This document shows positions 10,479 to 20,997 of a stretch of DNA of 64,000 nucleotides, piece by piece. Below the pieces are notes generated by a model that was not told the origin of the DNA, made no database searches, and worked only from the letters and a program-made list of their open reading frames with translations. The stretch covers positions 4,836,001 through 4,900,000 of the forward strand of contig CP085832.1 in the NCBI GenBank assembly GCA_020809705.1. The letters run 5' to 3'. The translations under genes and the position numbers were made by a program. This DNA comes from Calonectria ilicicola. Its lineage: Eukaryota; Ascomycota; Sordariomycetes; Hypocreales; Nectriaceae. Numbering within the stretch: position 1 is the first letter of the stretch; each line of letters begins with the position of its first letter.

Positions 10479-10617
10479 TGGTGGTGTTGTGGTGCGTTGA
10501 GGTTTAAAAACTTGGATATGCCAACTACGAAGATACGGGTTATGTTACCGCCTCTCCAGAGGAGAGGCGGGGGCTTAAGCCGCCCCAGCGTAGCAACGGC
10601 TTAGTCAACCCGGCGGG
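10479..10617 (-). repeat. Right terminal inverted repeat of the transposon
   Basis: About 139 bp, the inverted counterpart of 7760-7894. It carries the matching palindrome at 10548-10570 (10-bp stem, 3-base loop) and ends immediately before the TA at 10618-10619. Confidence 0.9.
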
Positions 10618-10858
10618 TAGGTGCACATTGATGAGAAAGTCACTCTACTGCAACTGCAGATTTTGGAAGTGCCCGCCCGTACCGCTCTTTTCCGAAAGAG
10701 GCAGTTCCGAAAGAGGAAATTCCGACATCCACGTCTCGGACATCTCACCCGCCTTGTATGGCAGGCGTTTAGCTTCTCTCCCAAGCCAGCAGCTCTCTAG
10801 CTTTAATTGAGACTTGAGTTAGTAAAGAGAAAAATAACTACATCTCAACCAGTCAGTC

Positions 10859-12424
10859 ATGCATCGAACCAATGGCGCAACAATTGCTCGAGCAGGCCGC
10901 GCCCTCAGGCTAGCGCAATTTCGAAGACGTTACGCATCCGCTGCACAGGGCATGTCCCGGAAAGAAGGAGACATTTCTTCTGTTTTCAGGTCACTGTCTG
11001 GTGGCGGCGACGAAGCCCTGCCCGAGAGATTTGTGGATGTGAAGCGGCACCTTTTACAAGACAAGGATGCTTTGCACGCGAGTTGGAATCGACTGCTGTC
11101 CAAGCTGAAGGAAGAAACGGAAGTCATCAAATCGCTTGGTTCTGCGTCCGTGCCTGAAATCCAATTCACGGATCTGGACAACCCACCCGAAGAATTTAGC
11201 GAGGCTCTGCGCAAAAGAGGTGTCGCAGTCGTGCGTCAAGTTGTTCCTGAAGCAGAAGCTCGTGCATATAAAGGCGAAGTGGAGGCATACATTGCTGCCA
11301 ATCCAAACACAAGAGGTCAGCCTGCTTTCTCAAAACATGTCTAGTTCATAATACTAACTCAAATCAGCTTTTCCACAGCACGATCCCCAGGTGTTTGAGC
11401 TCTACTGGTCGCGTCCTCAGCTCGTGGCCCGTAGCCATCCCAACATGCTCAAAACACAGCAATTTCTCATGTCGTATTATCATTCGCGAAATCTCCAAGC
11501 AGCTTGCTCCACCAAACAGCCGCTGGCATATGTGGATCGCCTCCGCATTCGCCAACCTGGCGATGCAGGTTTTGCTCTTGGACCTCATGTTGATGGCGGA
11601 AGCGTTGAGCGTTGGGAAGCAAAAGGCTACGGTAAAGGACATGTCTATGACGACGTCTTCAGTGGTAAATGGGAAAACTTTGATCCCTGGGAATTAAACA
11701 CGCGCCTTGATGCTGACGCTGATTTATACAACGGCGCCGGTGCGTGCACAATGTTTCGCATGTATCAGGCTGGCTGAGCATGTCGCACACAGGTCCCAAA
11801 GAAGGCACTCTTCTTGTGAACCCTTTATTCTCTCTTGCGACAGCATACATACTTCTTCGGCCATTCTTTGTGCCGAAGGCGGATCCAATAACTTTTCCCA
11901 TGGAGGCAGCCAGTCCAGAGTTTCTCGACCCTTCAAATTGGAAGTTGGAGGATCCTATCACTTCTAATTTGCATGGAGCTTGGCCTGGGCTTGGTCAAGA
12001 GCTTACCCTGGATTGGCATCCTCACCTTGACCTTACCAATACAATGGTTCATGTTCCACGTATTGCACCGGGTGACTACGTGGCCTGGCATTGCGATACC
12101 ATTCATGCGGTGGATAGCGTTCACATGGGAAACAGCGACTCTAGTGTCTTATATATCCCGGCTTGCCCGGCGACCAAAGTGAATGTTGATTACCTTAAGC
12201 TTCTGCGAGACAACTTCGAAAAGGGAGTTCCTCCACCAGATTTTCCTGGTGGCGACGGAGAGAGCCACCACAAAGGGCGACCGATTGTTGCAGAACTGAA
12301 GCAATTTGCAGGTGAAGAAGGGCTTCGAGCGGCTGGGTATATAGGTATGGATCTGAGCAAGGCAGAAAGTGAGGGTGAAGCTGTGGTGTTGAACTATGCG
12401 AATGAAGTGTTAGGACATAAGTAA
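10859..12424 (+). CDS. DUF1479 (YbiU-like) putative Fe(II)/2-oxoglutarate oxygenase, one-base frameshift
   Basis: Exon 1 is 10859..11315. A 52-nt intron (11316..11367) has a TACTAAC branch site and a CAG end. Exon 2 runs from 11368 to TAA at 12424. The translation follows the DUF1479 family: LALGPHVDGGSVERWE-type HxD motif (here FALGPHVDGGSVERWE), KWENFDPWE, then SHTGPKEGTLLVNPL, and a distal His in HCDTIHAVDSVH. HxD...H is the iron triad of cupin-type dioxygenases. The basic N-terminus (IARAGRALRLAQFRRRYAS) could be a mitochondrial presequence. At about 11769 the frame breaks: relatives have an extra G between the codons for Gln and Gly-Trp, so CAG|GCTGG should be CAGGGCTGG. Repairing one base in thought would give about 504 residues; as written, translation stops at 11777. 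This is either a true mutation or a sequencing error. The biological substrate is unknown. It is convergent with the next gene, 94 bp apart. Confidence 0.8.
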
Positions 12425-12518
12425 ATGAATCGTGCTTTGATAATTCAAGTAAAATTAACTCGGAATCTAAGACTATGCGCTAATTTGTATAATTTTCTCA
12501 CTACTCTAAGCATGAGTG

Positions 12519-14626
12519 TCACCAAAGGTTACTGTCGCTTGTCCAATCTTCTAGTTGAAGTGATATGGTCGGGTCGAGATTCGCTGAGAAAACAGCATCA
12601 ATTCGACTTATGTCGAAGCTTGGATCAAGGTCGTCGAATATTTCATCGTGGCCCATAAAGTAGTCTAAAATCCCTACGTCTTGTCCCGGTGGTTCAATAT
12701 CTGAAGATATGGCCTGAGACATGCTTCCGACTGGCTGCGACTGATTTGACTCAAGTGGGGTGCCCTCTTGACGAATGACCTCTGGATGGTCTGTTGAATT
12801 AGCGGTAGATTGGAAAATTGATTCATGGAGTTGGCCTTCAGTTTGTCTGCCGTCAGAAGGCACAGGTCTTCTTTTGTCAGCAGCAACTCGTTCCACCTCC
12901 TGCATTGTTTCTTTGGCAAGTTTGGCCATTGTGCGTGCGGACAAAAACGCATTGCCGAGTTCTTCTAGAATTTCGCAGCTGTTGTAGAATAGTTTGTAAG
13001 CCTGCTTCCGCTTGTACGATACATTGGTGCTTCGAAGACTTTTGTAGGCTACAGACGTGGCCATTGACATGGCATATGGAAGAATGGGCCATCGTGTGAT
13101 TGTCGCTCCAAGCTCCTCAGATGCAAGAGAAACAATATTTCCTGCACTAAACAGACGGGTACTTGAACTAGACTTCTGCTGGCATCCCCCTTCAACATGC
13201 TTAGGCCGATCCCAGAGAATGACGATCGCGGAATGGAGAATGTCAAGAGTTGCTATACAAACTGTAAATTTCATCTGTTCATCCAAGTCGTAGCGGCAGA
13301 TTAGGTACATACCTAACAACGAGTTTCCGATATTACCAGCATCGGCCTCGGCGACAAGATCCTCAAATGACGGGTACTCATCCGGAATTTGCTGCAAAGA
13401 GGCCGAATGAGGCCGATATTTTGAAATGACACGATCTAAAAAGTGGGTTATCTTGATTAATAAACTGAATGCTGGAGATTGTGTCGAGGCAGATTCTGTG
13501 ACTTGATTATCCATGTCTCTGCTATGAATGAGAACAGGGCGACCATTCGCTGCAGCATTCAGTCTATCTAGAACCCAAACACACCAAAAAGCCCGACGAG
13601 ATTCTTCTCCTTTGGCATCATCATTGGGCCATCCGACATGAAGCCCCAAAGTTTGTGAGTAATGGACAGCTTGCGCAGCGTAATTTGTAGAAACATCGCT
13701 GCATTGCGGTCTGTCAACATAAAATGCCATCAGAGCATAAACTTTGAGCACCACCATTTTGTTTTGTATGAACTCCATATCTAGTGATTGTTTGAGTGCT
13801 GAAGCAATGCACGCGCGAAATTTGGTAGGCGATAAAAGATCCTTAGTGTGAGGAAGTTGCAAATGTTCTTTCACCTGTGGATCTAAAGCGGCGACCAGGC
13901 ATATGCATTGCTTTAAAGCAGTCTTTTCGATAGAAGTGTAACGTTCGAGTTCTACGTCATGAAGAATCGGAAATATTGGATCAAACCTGGCGTAGTATAA
14001 CTCGAATAGGAATTTAAAATCGCCCTCTGACGGCAACACCGACATGCATTCCCGTTGCAGATAGGGAGACAGGGTTCGGAGACATGTAAGGCTAAACGGC
14101 TCCATTGGTAATGAATTTATACCACTAAAGTCATCACGGCTCGATCCGCGATTCTCAGGTTTTTGGCCCAGCCAAACGCCAACATTTTCGTGTCTTGATC
14201 CTTTTTCTGCACCGTCTTCTCGGCCGCCGTTGGAGAGGAATGAAGCTTCTGGACTGAGATCTCCGATGAACCGAAGATAGCTGTCATCAGATAGATTTCT
14301 AGGTGGGCCAAGTTGTAATGGATGAGAAGTAGCATGATTGGAAATGCCAGGAGAATTATCTGGCTGGTTAAGCAAGCTCGCCGATTTCTCGGGGTCATGG
14401 TGTGTTGTGTCTGTGGATGGATGTGGATGTGATTTCTCAGATGACCGAGAAGATTCCGAAGCGCCTGCGTGAGAGCATCGTTTCTGTCACCTGCATCAGC
14501 ACCTCGGTTCCTCCAGAGCAATGATATGGCACTGACATGGCGTTTCTTGCATGGCTCGCAGGATTTGTGTGTGAATTTGCGTTTTGCCCCCACACCACCA
14601 ACACTATCTGCCACGAATTTAAACAT
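12519..14626 (-). CDS. Fungal-specific transcription factor with atypical zinc-cluster N-terminus
   Basis: Proposed CDS complement(join(12519..13252, 13313..14483, 14537..14626)), about 664 residues. Intron 1 (14484..14536) joins KSCEPCKKRH to KRCSH, rebuilding C-x2-C-x6-C in a basic region (C23, C26, C33). The second half of a Zn2Cys6 cluster is absent: a Ser/His-rich linker follows with no Cys. Intron 2 (13253..13312) is 60 nt with GTATGT and TAG ends. Because its length is a multiple of three the frame stays open without splicing, but removal restores a continuous helix (NSLLATLDILHSAIVILWDRP). The middle homology region (PF04082) is clear: LMAFYVDRPQ...AVHYSQTLGLHVGWP...RRAFWCVWVLDRLNAAANGRP. 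Acidic, Asp-rich residues at the C-terminus may activate transcription. It is a nuclear regulator with unknown targets. An upstream ATG at 14755 is possible but adds unsupported sequence. Confidence 0.85.
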
Positions 14627-14968
14627 GATGTACACCTGCACGCTATAAAGATAGCTATTTAGGCACGTCCGGGTTATTTCTGCACCTACCATCAAATCAC
14701 ATGGTGGAAATACCAAACGTAGAGCAGTCAGACACGAAATGAATGCGGAGAACATGGTTTCCCTTTCGGGTTCGGCTGTACTTTTCTGCGGTTTCGCGTA
14801 ACGCCACTAGTTCACTAGTCGCCTACTTGCGATGACCAGGTTTCGGTATCACTCAAGTGTTTTAATTCTTTTTTTAATTGAGCCCTCCTCTTGGTACCTG
14901 GCCTTATTTTATATCTATTGAATCTAGTTACATCATTGATATTTCTCTATTTGATTTGCCGCCTAGTC
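14627..14968. other. Intergenic region between the regulator and the isomerase gene
   Basis: Holds the promoter of the minus-strand transcription factor gene and the 3' flank of the isomerase gene. Composition becomes T-rich near 14860-14950. No additional gene or RNA was seen. Confidence 0.5.
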
Positions 14969-16340
14969 TCAGACCGCTGAATCCTCGAATTCGCAAAAGG
15001 CTTTGAAAGTGATGAATTCATCGTTCCCAGAATCTGATTCAATCGCATATGATATCCCAGAAGCAATAAAAAAGACAAAGCCCTCCTCTATGCTTTGGCT
15101 TTTTTGGCCAACAGCAATGCGACCTTTCCCAGACGTGCAAATGATGATGCTTGGGCCGTTAACAGATGCAAATGTTGCTGTCGCATTATCCCCATGTAGG
15201 ACAGTGCGAACGACACTGAAATCCTCAATTGGAGGCTCATATAAACGCACATTAGATCTTGAATCCGCTGCCTGTAAAACAACATGGGGATACTCCACCG
15301 CAACCAACTTTTGTTCATCTGCTGAGCAAGAGGTGTAGGTAAGCATATCAATAAGCGTTGCGGTATCCTTGAACTTGGGTGTGAGGCCGGCGCGAACAAC
15401 ATTATCCGAAGCCGCCATGCACTCGATAATGTCCCCGCTAAGATATGCGTGAATGTTGTTTGCATCCAAGAACATCGCTTCGCCCGGTTCTAGGGTGATA
15501 TAATTCAGGAAAAACAAGACGAAGAGGCCAATGTCGGCGCCAAACTTGTGGTATAGACTGGTGACAAGCTTGAACAGCGTTTGAGATGACGGTGAGGTCA
15601 CGCTACTAGCATCAAAATTATGAGAACTTGAGGTCGCCAAGTCAATGAGTTTTGGGACTTGGTTAGAAATTGACTCCATAGTGGAATTCATCAGGGCAGC
15701 GAATGCCTCTTTGAGTACAGCCGTCTTCGCTTGCTCACCCACATCATCTTTGATCGCCTGTGAGAGTCGCCCAGTTATACTATCACCGACAAGATCTCTT
15801 AACGGCTGAATGGTGTTGATAAAATGCATGATTTCGGTGAGCGGTCGGAAGCCACAAAGACCCTCAAAATGTGTGATAGCAATAGCTATCTCTGGTTTGT
15901 GATTGTCGTCGGGGTAAGCTTTGGGGTCGATACTATGAAGCTTCTCCGCTAAGTTTTTATTTGGATGTGCTTGAATAGAAAGGGCATTCTGAATGGACAG
16001 AACTTTGAACAAAAATGGTAGACTGAAAGCACTCGAATCATCAGCCTTTCGAGAGACAAAGGATGGGTTTTTAACCAAGAGATCTTGGAGTGAGAGACCG
16101 GTCATAATGTCTCTAGACGGGCATGATGAGTGCGAGCCCATCCAAAGCTACTTGAGTGGTCAGAAATTGAATTGAAACAACACACAGACATACCTCAGCA
16201 TACGGCTTCTTCGGTTCAATAATATCGCCACCGGATGAATGAGAAGCGGCAGCAAAGCGGGCAACGGCAGAGTCATGCCCTATTTTGCCCCAATCATACG
16301 ATTTGGTGCCGCACTTAAGACGTATTACCGGGCTTGACAT
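14969..16340 (-). CDS. PMI40: Mannose-6-phosphate isomerase, type I
   Basis: Two exons, complement(join(14969..16147, 16194..16340)), encode 441 residues. The 46-nt intron (GTATGT...TAG) joins PYAE to LWMGSH, a family hallmark. The enzyme interconverts fructose-6-phosphate and mannose-6-phosphate in the cytosol, feeding GDP-mannose for glycoproteins and cell wall. Zn ligands are all in place: Q108 and H110 in LSIQAHPNKNLAEKLH, E135 in DDNHKPEIAIAI, and H282 in LDANNIHAYLSGDIIECMA, followed by SDNVVRAGLTPKFKD with the conserved Arg. Length is usual for fungal enzymes (about 420-450). Some positions are divergent (SHSSCPS where relatives have THPS), so this could be a paralogue of the housekeeping copy. 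There are no lesions. The symbol refers to the yeast orthologue. Confidence 0.93.
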
Positions 16341-16961
16341 TGCTGCAGACCGTGTTTTATTTGATGAGGGAAGCTGATTGAGGCATCAATAATACAAAAA
16401 TGTGATTGAGAACCCTGGACTCGAGCTAGACACTCCAGATGAGTAGATCTGATCATGAATAAGGCAAAATATTTCTATTCAATAAAAACATTTTGCATAC
16501 ATTTAAATATCTTCAAGAGTGCGACGGGTATGACAGCGCCGGGGTCTCGATTAGGTAGAAGATTCCGCCGGAAGTGATCCACTTATTTTCTCACCACTTG
16601 AGGCTTTTCGTACCAACACCCTTTTTGGGAGTACGATTTCGGATAATTCGGCCACTAGTGTTCCAAAACCCACTCATGACATTCTAGCATGGCGGGTTTT
16701 CTGCATTTGGAAGTACCGATATTAAGTGACTGCCGGTACAAGACATTCCATGAATGTCGGCGAAATTTTCTTTCGTCTATTGGTGAAGAGAATTGCGTTT
16801 TAGTATAAATTACCCAAGTTAATTTTTCTTGGTCACGTAAATCTGGCGAAATAAAGTTGCATCTGCCATCTTGGTGACTTTGGGGGCCCCTTCTTGATCC
16901 AGCCCACTATATGTTTTTTTCTCTCTCTTCAACTAGGTCCGCATAAAACTCGTTAGGAGCA
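16341..16961. other. Intergenic region, promoter of the isomerase gene
   Basis: No coding frame of note. It contains the 5' flank of the minus-strand isomerase gene and the 3' flank of the receptor gene. A short direct pattern of CCACTTRAGGC/ACTAGTG-type words near 16580-16690 was looked at but gives no definable site. Confidence 0.45.
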
Positions 16962-18499
16962 TCATTCATTCTCTTTATCATCCTGACAATCGTTCACAGA
17001 TACATGGGCCGATCTGTCACTTGATATGTCGATATTCTTCGCCTCAACAAGTTCAATTTCATCTTGCTCCACAGTGGCGCCAATCGTGGTAGTGAATGTC
17101 CTGTTACGCCCAAAACCTCTCTTTCCACGATTTCGACTAAAAAGGCCAGCTTCAATTTGTGAAATTGATGGCTCCACTCCTTTCTTGAACATTTTCCCTA
17201 ATCTATTGGGGGTGGTTGAAGGAATGGTGGGAGGTGGCGGGATGCCAGGCTGGGATGAAGATGATTCCTGAAGTTTAGGGAACATGCGGAGAATTGTGAA
17301 GCGTAGAGAAGGCAGGTTGACGCAAATCTGACCAATGGCAATTTTCAGGACAGATAACTGAGTAACTTGGAGATAATCCCAAGTATAGTTGTAAGTTTTG
17401 CCAAATTTGACGAGGCATCGAAGCCGGATCATACTGATAATGGTCTCGCTAGAATGAAATATTAGGAGACTGAATAAGGATAAGGGGGTAATAGAAGTAC
17501 TAACAGAGTGCCGACAGTAAACATGGCAGAAATTGCTATTTTTCTTCTCCAGCTAAGGTTCAATCCTTTCAACTGCCAAAGAGGAATTAAAAGCATCCAA
17601 AGATCAAGTAGAATGCTAATAGCAGCATTTGTCCATGCAATTGCATTAATATTGTAGCATTTCCCCTTATGCTCGCCATCCCATTGCAAGGCGCAAAAGC
17701 ACACGAAGATAATGCCGTACAGGGCATTAAACGCAATTGTGCCCCAGAGAATATGCTGAGCCCCCCTTGTTGGGAAGATCCGGAGATAAAACAGAAGCAG
17801 GACCATCTTGAGCACAGTGACTTTACCAAAGTACATGACTCCCAGTATAAAGAAGTATTTGCCGAAATTGGTGATTTGATCGTGAGGTAGAGCCCAGATA
17901 TCTTGACCCAACCCATTAGTAACAGCAGCATACTGGTTAATGGTTAAGGAAGGGACACTGCTATTGCCGATAAAGAGCATCACCCAGTCATCAAGACCCC
18001 ATTTTATCCTCTACCAAACTTTAGAGACAAGACGCTGGAGGATGCAGATGTTGCCCAGGGTTCCAAAAATATTGCAAATAATAACGTGAGAATATGAGTC
18101 GTTTCGAATAGGTTCGTCGTAATACGTCATGGTCAAGTTCTTAGTCGCTTTGACATAGTTAGCAACGATCATTGATCAAGTTCATCCATACTCACTCAGG
18201 GCATGTTTGGCAGTGCAGTTTGCAAACACACAATCTTCTATAGCGCCTTGGTAGCGACTGTTGGAACATGTACAAGTTTGGTTTGTTGGCGAACAGAGAT
18301 CCAGGGCAGTAGTGAGCAGACATGTTGTCTTCAATCCATATTAGCAAGCAAATAAAAAAGTCACTTCCCATTTCAGGCACTCAAAACTTACAGCACATTC
18401 AGGTAGCTCCGCGATAAGGGTGGTTTGTGAGAGCTCCGCTCTGACAAGCTCCGCAGAGGCAAGGCAAAACCCCAAGTCAAGCTTTAGTACAGCGCGCAT
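16962..18499 (-). CDS. CFEM-domain Pth11-like integral membrane receptor, with one in-frame stop
   Basis: Four exons fit: complement(join(16962..17448, 17505..18147, 18196..18328, 18392..18499)), 456 codons. Exons 1-2 give an N-terminal leader and a CFEM-type cysteine domain (LPECATTC, ALDLC, QTCTCSN, EDCVFANC). Exon 3 holds about five hydrophobic segments with GLDDWVMLF, VLKMVLLLFYLRIFP and AIAWTNAAISILLDLWMLLIPL, and exon 4 completes the last helices (ICVNLPSLR) and a long Ser/Pro-rich cytoplasmic tail ending DDKENE. This layout is the Pth11-type GPCR family (fungal rhodopsin-like, PF20684), plasma-membrane sensors linked to host or surface perception. At 18011-18013 the frame has TAG just before RIKWGLDDW, inside the first loop. 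No plausible intron removes it without deleting a helix, so the gene may be dead or read through. CAG-to-TAG in CpA context would fit RIP. Confidence 0.8.
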
Positions 18500-19895
18500 T
18501 GTCGATGGATTGATAAGGGACGCTGAAGCAAGCCCAATGGGGTTGCGAACTTGTGGGGATGGCAGTGTGGCGGCATTTAAATGCAGGGCTGAGGTTTATT
18601 CATCAATCCAGTACCTACTACTGTCTACTGTGGCTTGCCAATGGCGTTTCACGCCTGAGAATTCGGTGACATGGGGATGAAGATCGTCTGGGAGCTAGCG
18701 GGAACAAATCGGGGTATCATGCCCCGGATTTTACTCGCCAGCCGCACTAACCAAGGGGGATAATCTCCTTCGTTTATCATGTCGGATCATTCGGCAGCCA
18801 TGTGGCTTGATAGCTTACTTGGTGCTACATTGTCGGGCATATGGCGATTTTCGAAAACCCAATAGAATCGCCGGTAAGTCGGAATACGATACTAGGTGGT
18901 GAGGAACTGGTTTTTGACATTTGATTTTGCATCTCCAGCCTTTAAGGCAATGTAGTAGCCACTCATTAGACAGCGTAAACATGAGGAATAAGGGATGGTG
19001 CACAAGATGGAAGAAGGGCCTTCCATTCATCTGACCGTTCACTTGGGTGTTGGTGCATTGAAGTGGTTTGAGGAATAGTTCGTTTCATCCTTCGCTCACT
19101 CGTTCCGCTTCTCCACTTAGTGCACAGTTTTGCCATAATTCCAAACCAAATGGCTTGAATCCAGAGGATCACCAGAAGGGGTTCTTGCAGGGTCAGACCA
19201 CCCGTCGCGACCACACAGAGCTAGTCAACTCCACTTCCAGCCGCCTGCGGGAGAAGAACTGGTGGTCACACTACTTCCCAGATGGGAGGTAGGCCAACCC
19301 ATCACAGGGCTGAAAGAGCCCATTTTCATGGGGAACGTTCGTCATTTACCCACGCTAGAGCGTATCTGGTCGTCGAAGCCCCAACAAATCTGAAGCCGGC
19401 CTGTACGCGGTTAAAGAAGCACTGACTTCTTCATGTTTTAGCGTGAAATAAAGCAGGGTTTCTGGACCTAAGTCTAGGAGGCTGGTGCGTTAGCTGTTGT
19501 ACTTTTGTACGCTAAGTGCTTTAGTTCAATTGTTTGGGCGGGCCTTGAACATCTGTAACGATTTTTAATGGAAGGCTTGACTCTGCACGAGTACAAAATA
19601 CTGTGCAAGTTTCGAATTATGCTGAAGCATAAACCCGGCGATTTACTGCAAGTAGTCTATACTCAATGTAATTCTGAAGATCCACTGTAACAAAGGAGAC
19701 ATGTGAGAAGCAAATACTGAGGTAAGTGGTTTGCAGATTTGGTCGTGAGATTCTCTTCGGGGTATTACCCTTCCGGAGAAACGTTATTCCGACCAACTTG
19801 TAGACAGGCTCGAGGGAGCGGAGTATTATGTTATTGTCTGATCTGCCGTATCTGGCTCTGTATAAACTGATTTTTTATATGGGGGGCTTTAGGTG
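18500..19895. other. Gene-poor stretch
   Basis: Only short conflicting frames occur here. One minus frame (18966-19214) contains a hydrophobic run (LLVILWIQAIWFGIMA), but no start context, partner exon or homology supports it. It may be old decayed sequence. Confidence 0.4.
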
Positions 19896-20552
19896 CTATG
19901 GCGTGCTGTGGGAGTTGTTGCAGTAGTGATTATTGACTTATCTTTGCTCCTGGGTCCTTGGTACTGCCGTTAACACTATAGCCGTTACAACTATGCTTAT
20001 CTTTGTTTATTCATCTGATGAATATGCGAACAGAAGTGTTGTAAATTTTACAAGACTATTGCTATCGAGGTTCACGAGCCTCAGAGTTCTGTCTAATGGC
20101 CATTTCAATCGCTCTTCTATTCGGCAGCTCTCAGGATATTAGATTCAGTGATGCTAATAACCGGAACTCTATCAGTGTGAACCATGGACCATGATTAAGT
20201 GCTCACTCTGTTTGATATTGGAGTTTTGTGCATTATCATCACACAAATAACGTTTCACCTGACCCAATCGGACTCGATCTACTCACTATTCCTCTCAACA
20301 GTAGCAATAGTTCTCGCTAGTGCGACCGTAGTTACTATCTGAACAAAAAGCACTTCCCACAGAGGCCCCGAAGCCTATTTCGCTGTTTTTCGGAAGTTAT
20401 TATCTTACATCAATTCTCGTAATGCAAAATTACTTGTTGGTACGATTGTAATATGCGCTGAAACCGCTGCTCTGTTTTTTTGTGTTGGAGGTTGCCGAGG
20501 ATTCTACCCATCTTTCACCAGATTCCGAATACAGAAGACGAGTGGAGCTTAG
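19896..20552 (+). pseudogene. Possible decayed polytopic membrane protein gene
   Basis: Successive plus-strand frames give hydrophobic helices in order: AVGVVAVVIIDLSLLLG, then VLGTAVNTIAVTTMLIFVYSS, MAISIALLFGSS, GVLCIIITQITFHL, SLFLSTVAIVLASATVVTI and LLVGTIVICAETAALFFCVG. The last three lie in one frame (20199-20552) broken only by TGA at 20340-20342. Such a run of membrane segments shared among frames over 650 bp looks like a multi-pass membrane gene damaged by indels, or a gene with introns I cannot place. I do not recognise the family. Confidence 0.3.
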
Positions 20553-20755
20553 GGTAGATAGTTGCACTTATGGTGTTGTCACCGACTATTTTCAAATTTC
20601 TAAATTTGATTTTCTTTTGTGAGTGCTCTTATCCCCAACTCTTGTTCCATTCTTCGTGCTCTGTCGGGCACCCTAACTGAACCAGCATAAACCCGCCAGT
20701 TGGCGTTGAGAAGATGTCACACTCACAAGTAGTCTCAATCACTCATACAAACGGC

Positions 20756-20997
20756 TGTTAAGTAGGTCAGAGGCCCGGGCCAGCCGGTGTCTGGATAACA
20801 GCAAAAGGAAGATGGTCACGGTCGCAGTAGATCCCAAAAAACCATACTAAATAACACAAGAGCCCGACTTATCAGTCTACAGACCACGGGCCCTGCCGGG
20901 CCCGGCCAATGACCATCGAGGCCAAGTCGTCATCGTCCTGTCGATCAAACCTCAAGACCCCGAGGCCGGAAGCCGCCTTCAACGGCAACCTCTAACA
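20756..20997. repeat. Candidate solo LTR or small repeat, GC-rich
   Basis: The piece starts TGTTAAGTAGG and ends CCTCTAACA, which gives an imperfect inverted terminal repeat with TG and CA ends. An alternative end at 20981 is flanked by a 5-bp direct repeat ACGGC (20751-20755 and 20982-20986), as for an LTR insertion. The interior is GC-rich with short palindromes (GGGCCCTGCCGGGCCCGGCC). It is not RIP-mutated. Either boundary may be chance, so confidence is low. Confidence 0.35.

Larger units (their letters stand above)
7760..10617 (-). mobile_element. Fot1/pogo-like DNA transposon (Tc1/mariner superfamily), apparently complete
   Basis: The 2858 bp element has long terminal inverted repeats, one intact transposase gene on the minus strand, and TA dinucleotides at both outer borders (7758-7759 and 10618-10619), the Tc1/mariner target duplication. 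The left end CCCGCTGAGTTGACTAAGCC and the reverse complement of the right end CCCGCCGGGTTGACTAAGCC differ at two of 20 positions. Composition is normal, with none of the A/T drift seen in the retrotransposon block. Intact ends plus an unbroken ORF mean it could still be mobile. The pogo/Fot1 assignment follows from the DD35D spacing and CENP-B-like N-terminus. Confidence 0.92.

Noticed and set aside
14627..14755. Upstream ATG extension of the transcription factor
   Set aside because: It adds hydrophobic, non-family sequence; the ATG at 14626 directly precedes the Cys motif region.
18005..18090. Extra intron in the receptor gene to remove the TAG
   Set aside because: Candidate introns would be 9-23 nt long or would delete the first membrane helix.
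18966..19214. 82-codon hydrophobic minus frame
   Set aside because: No start context, family or neighbouring exon.
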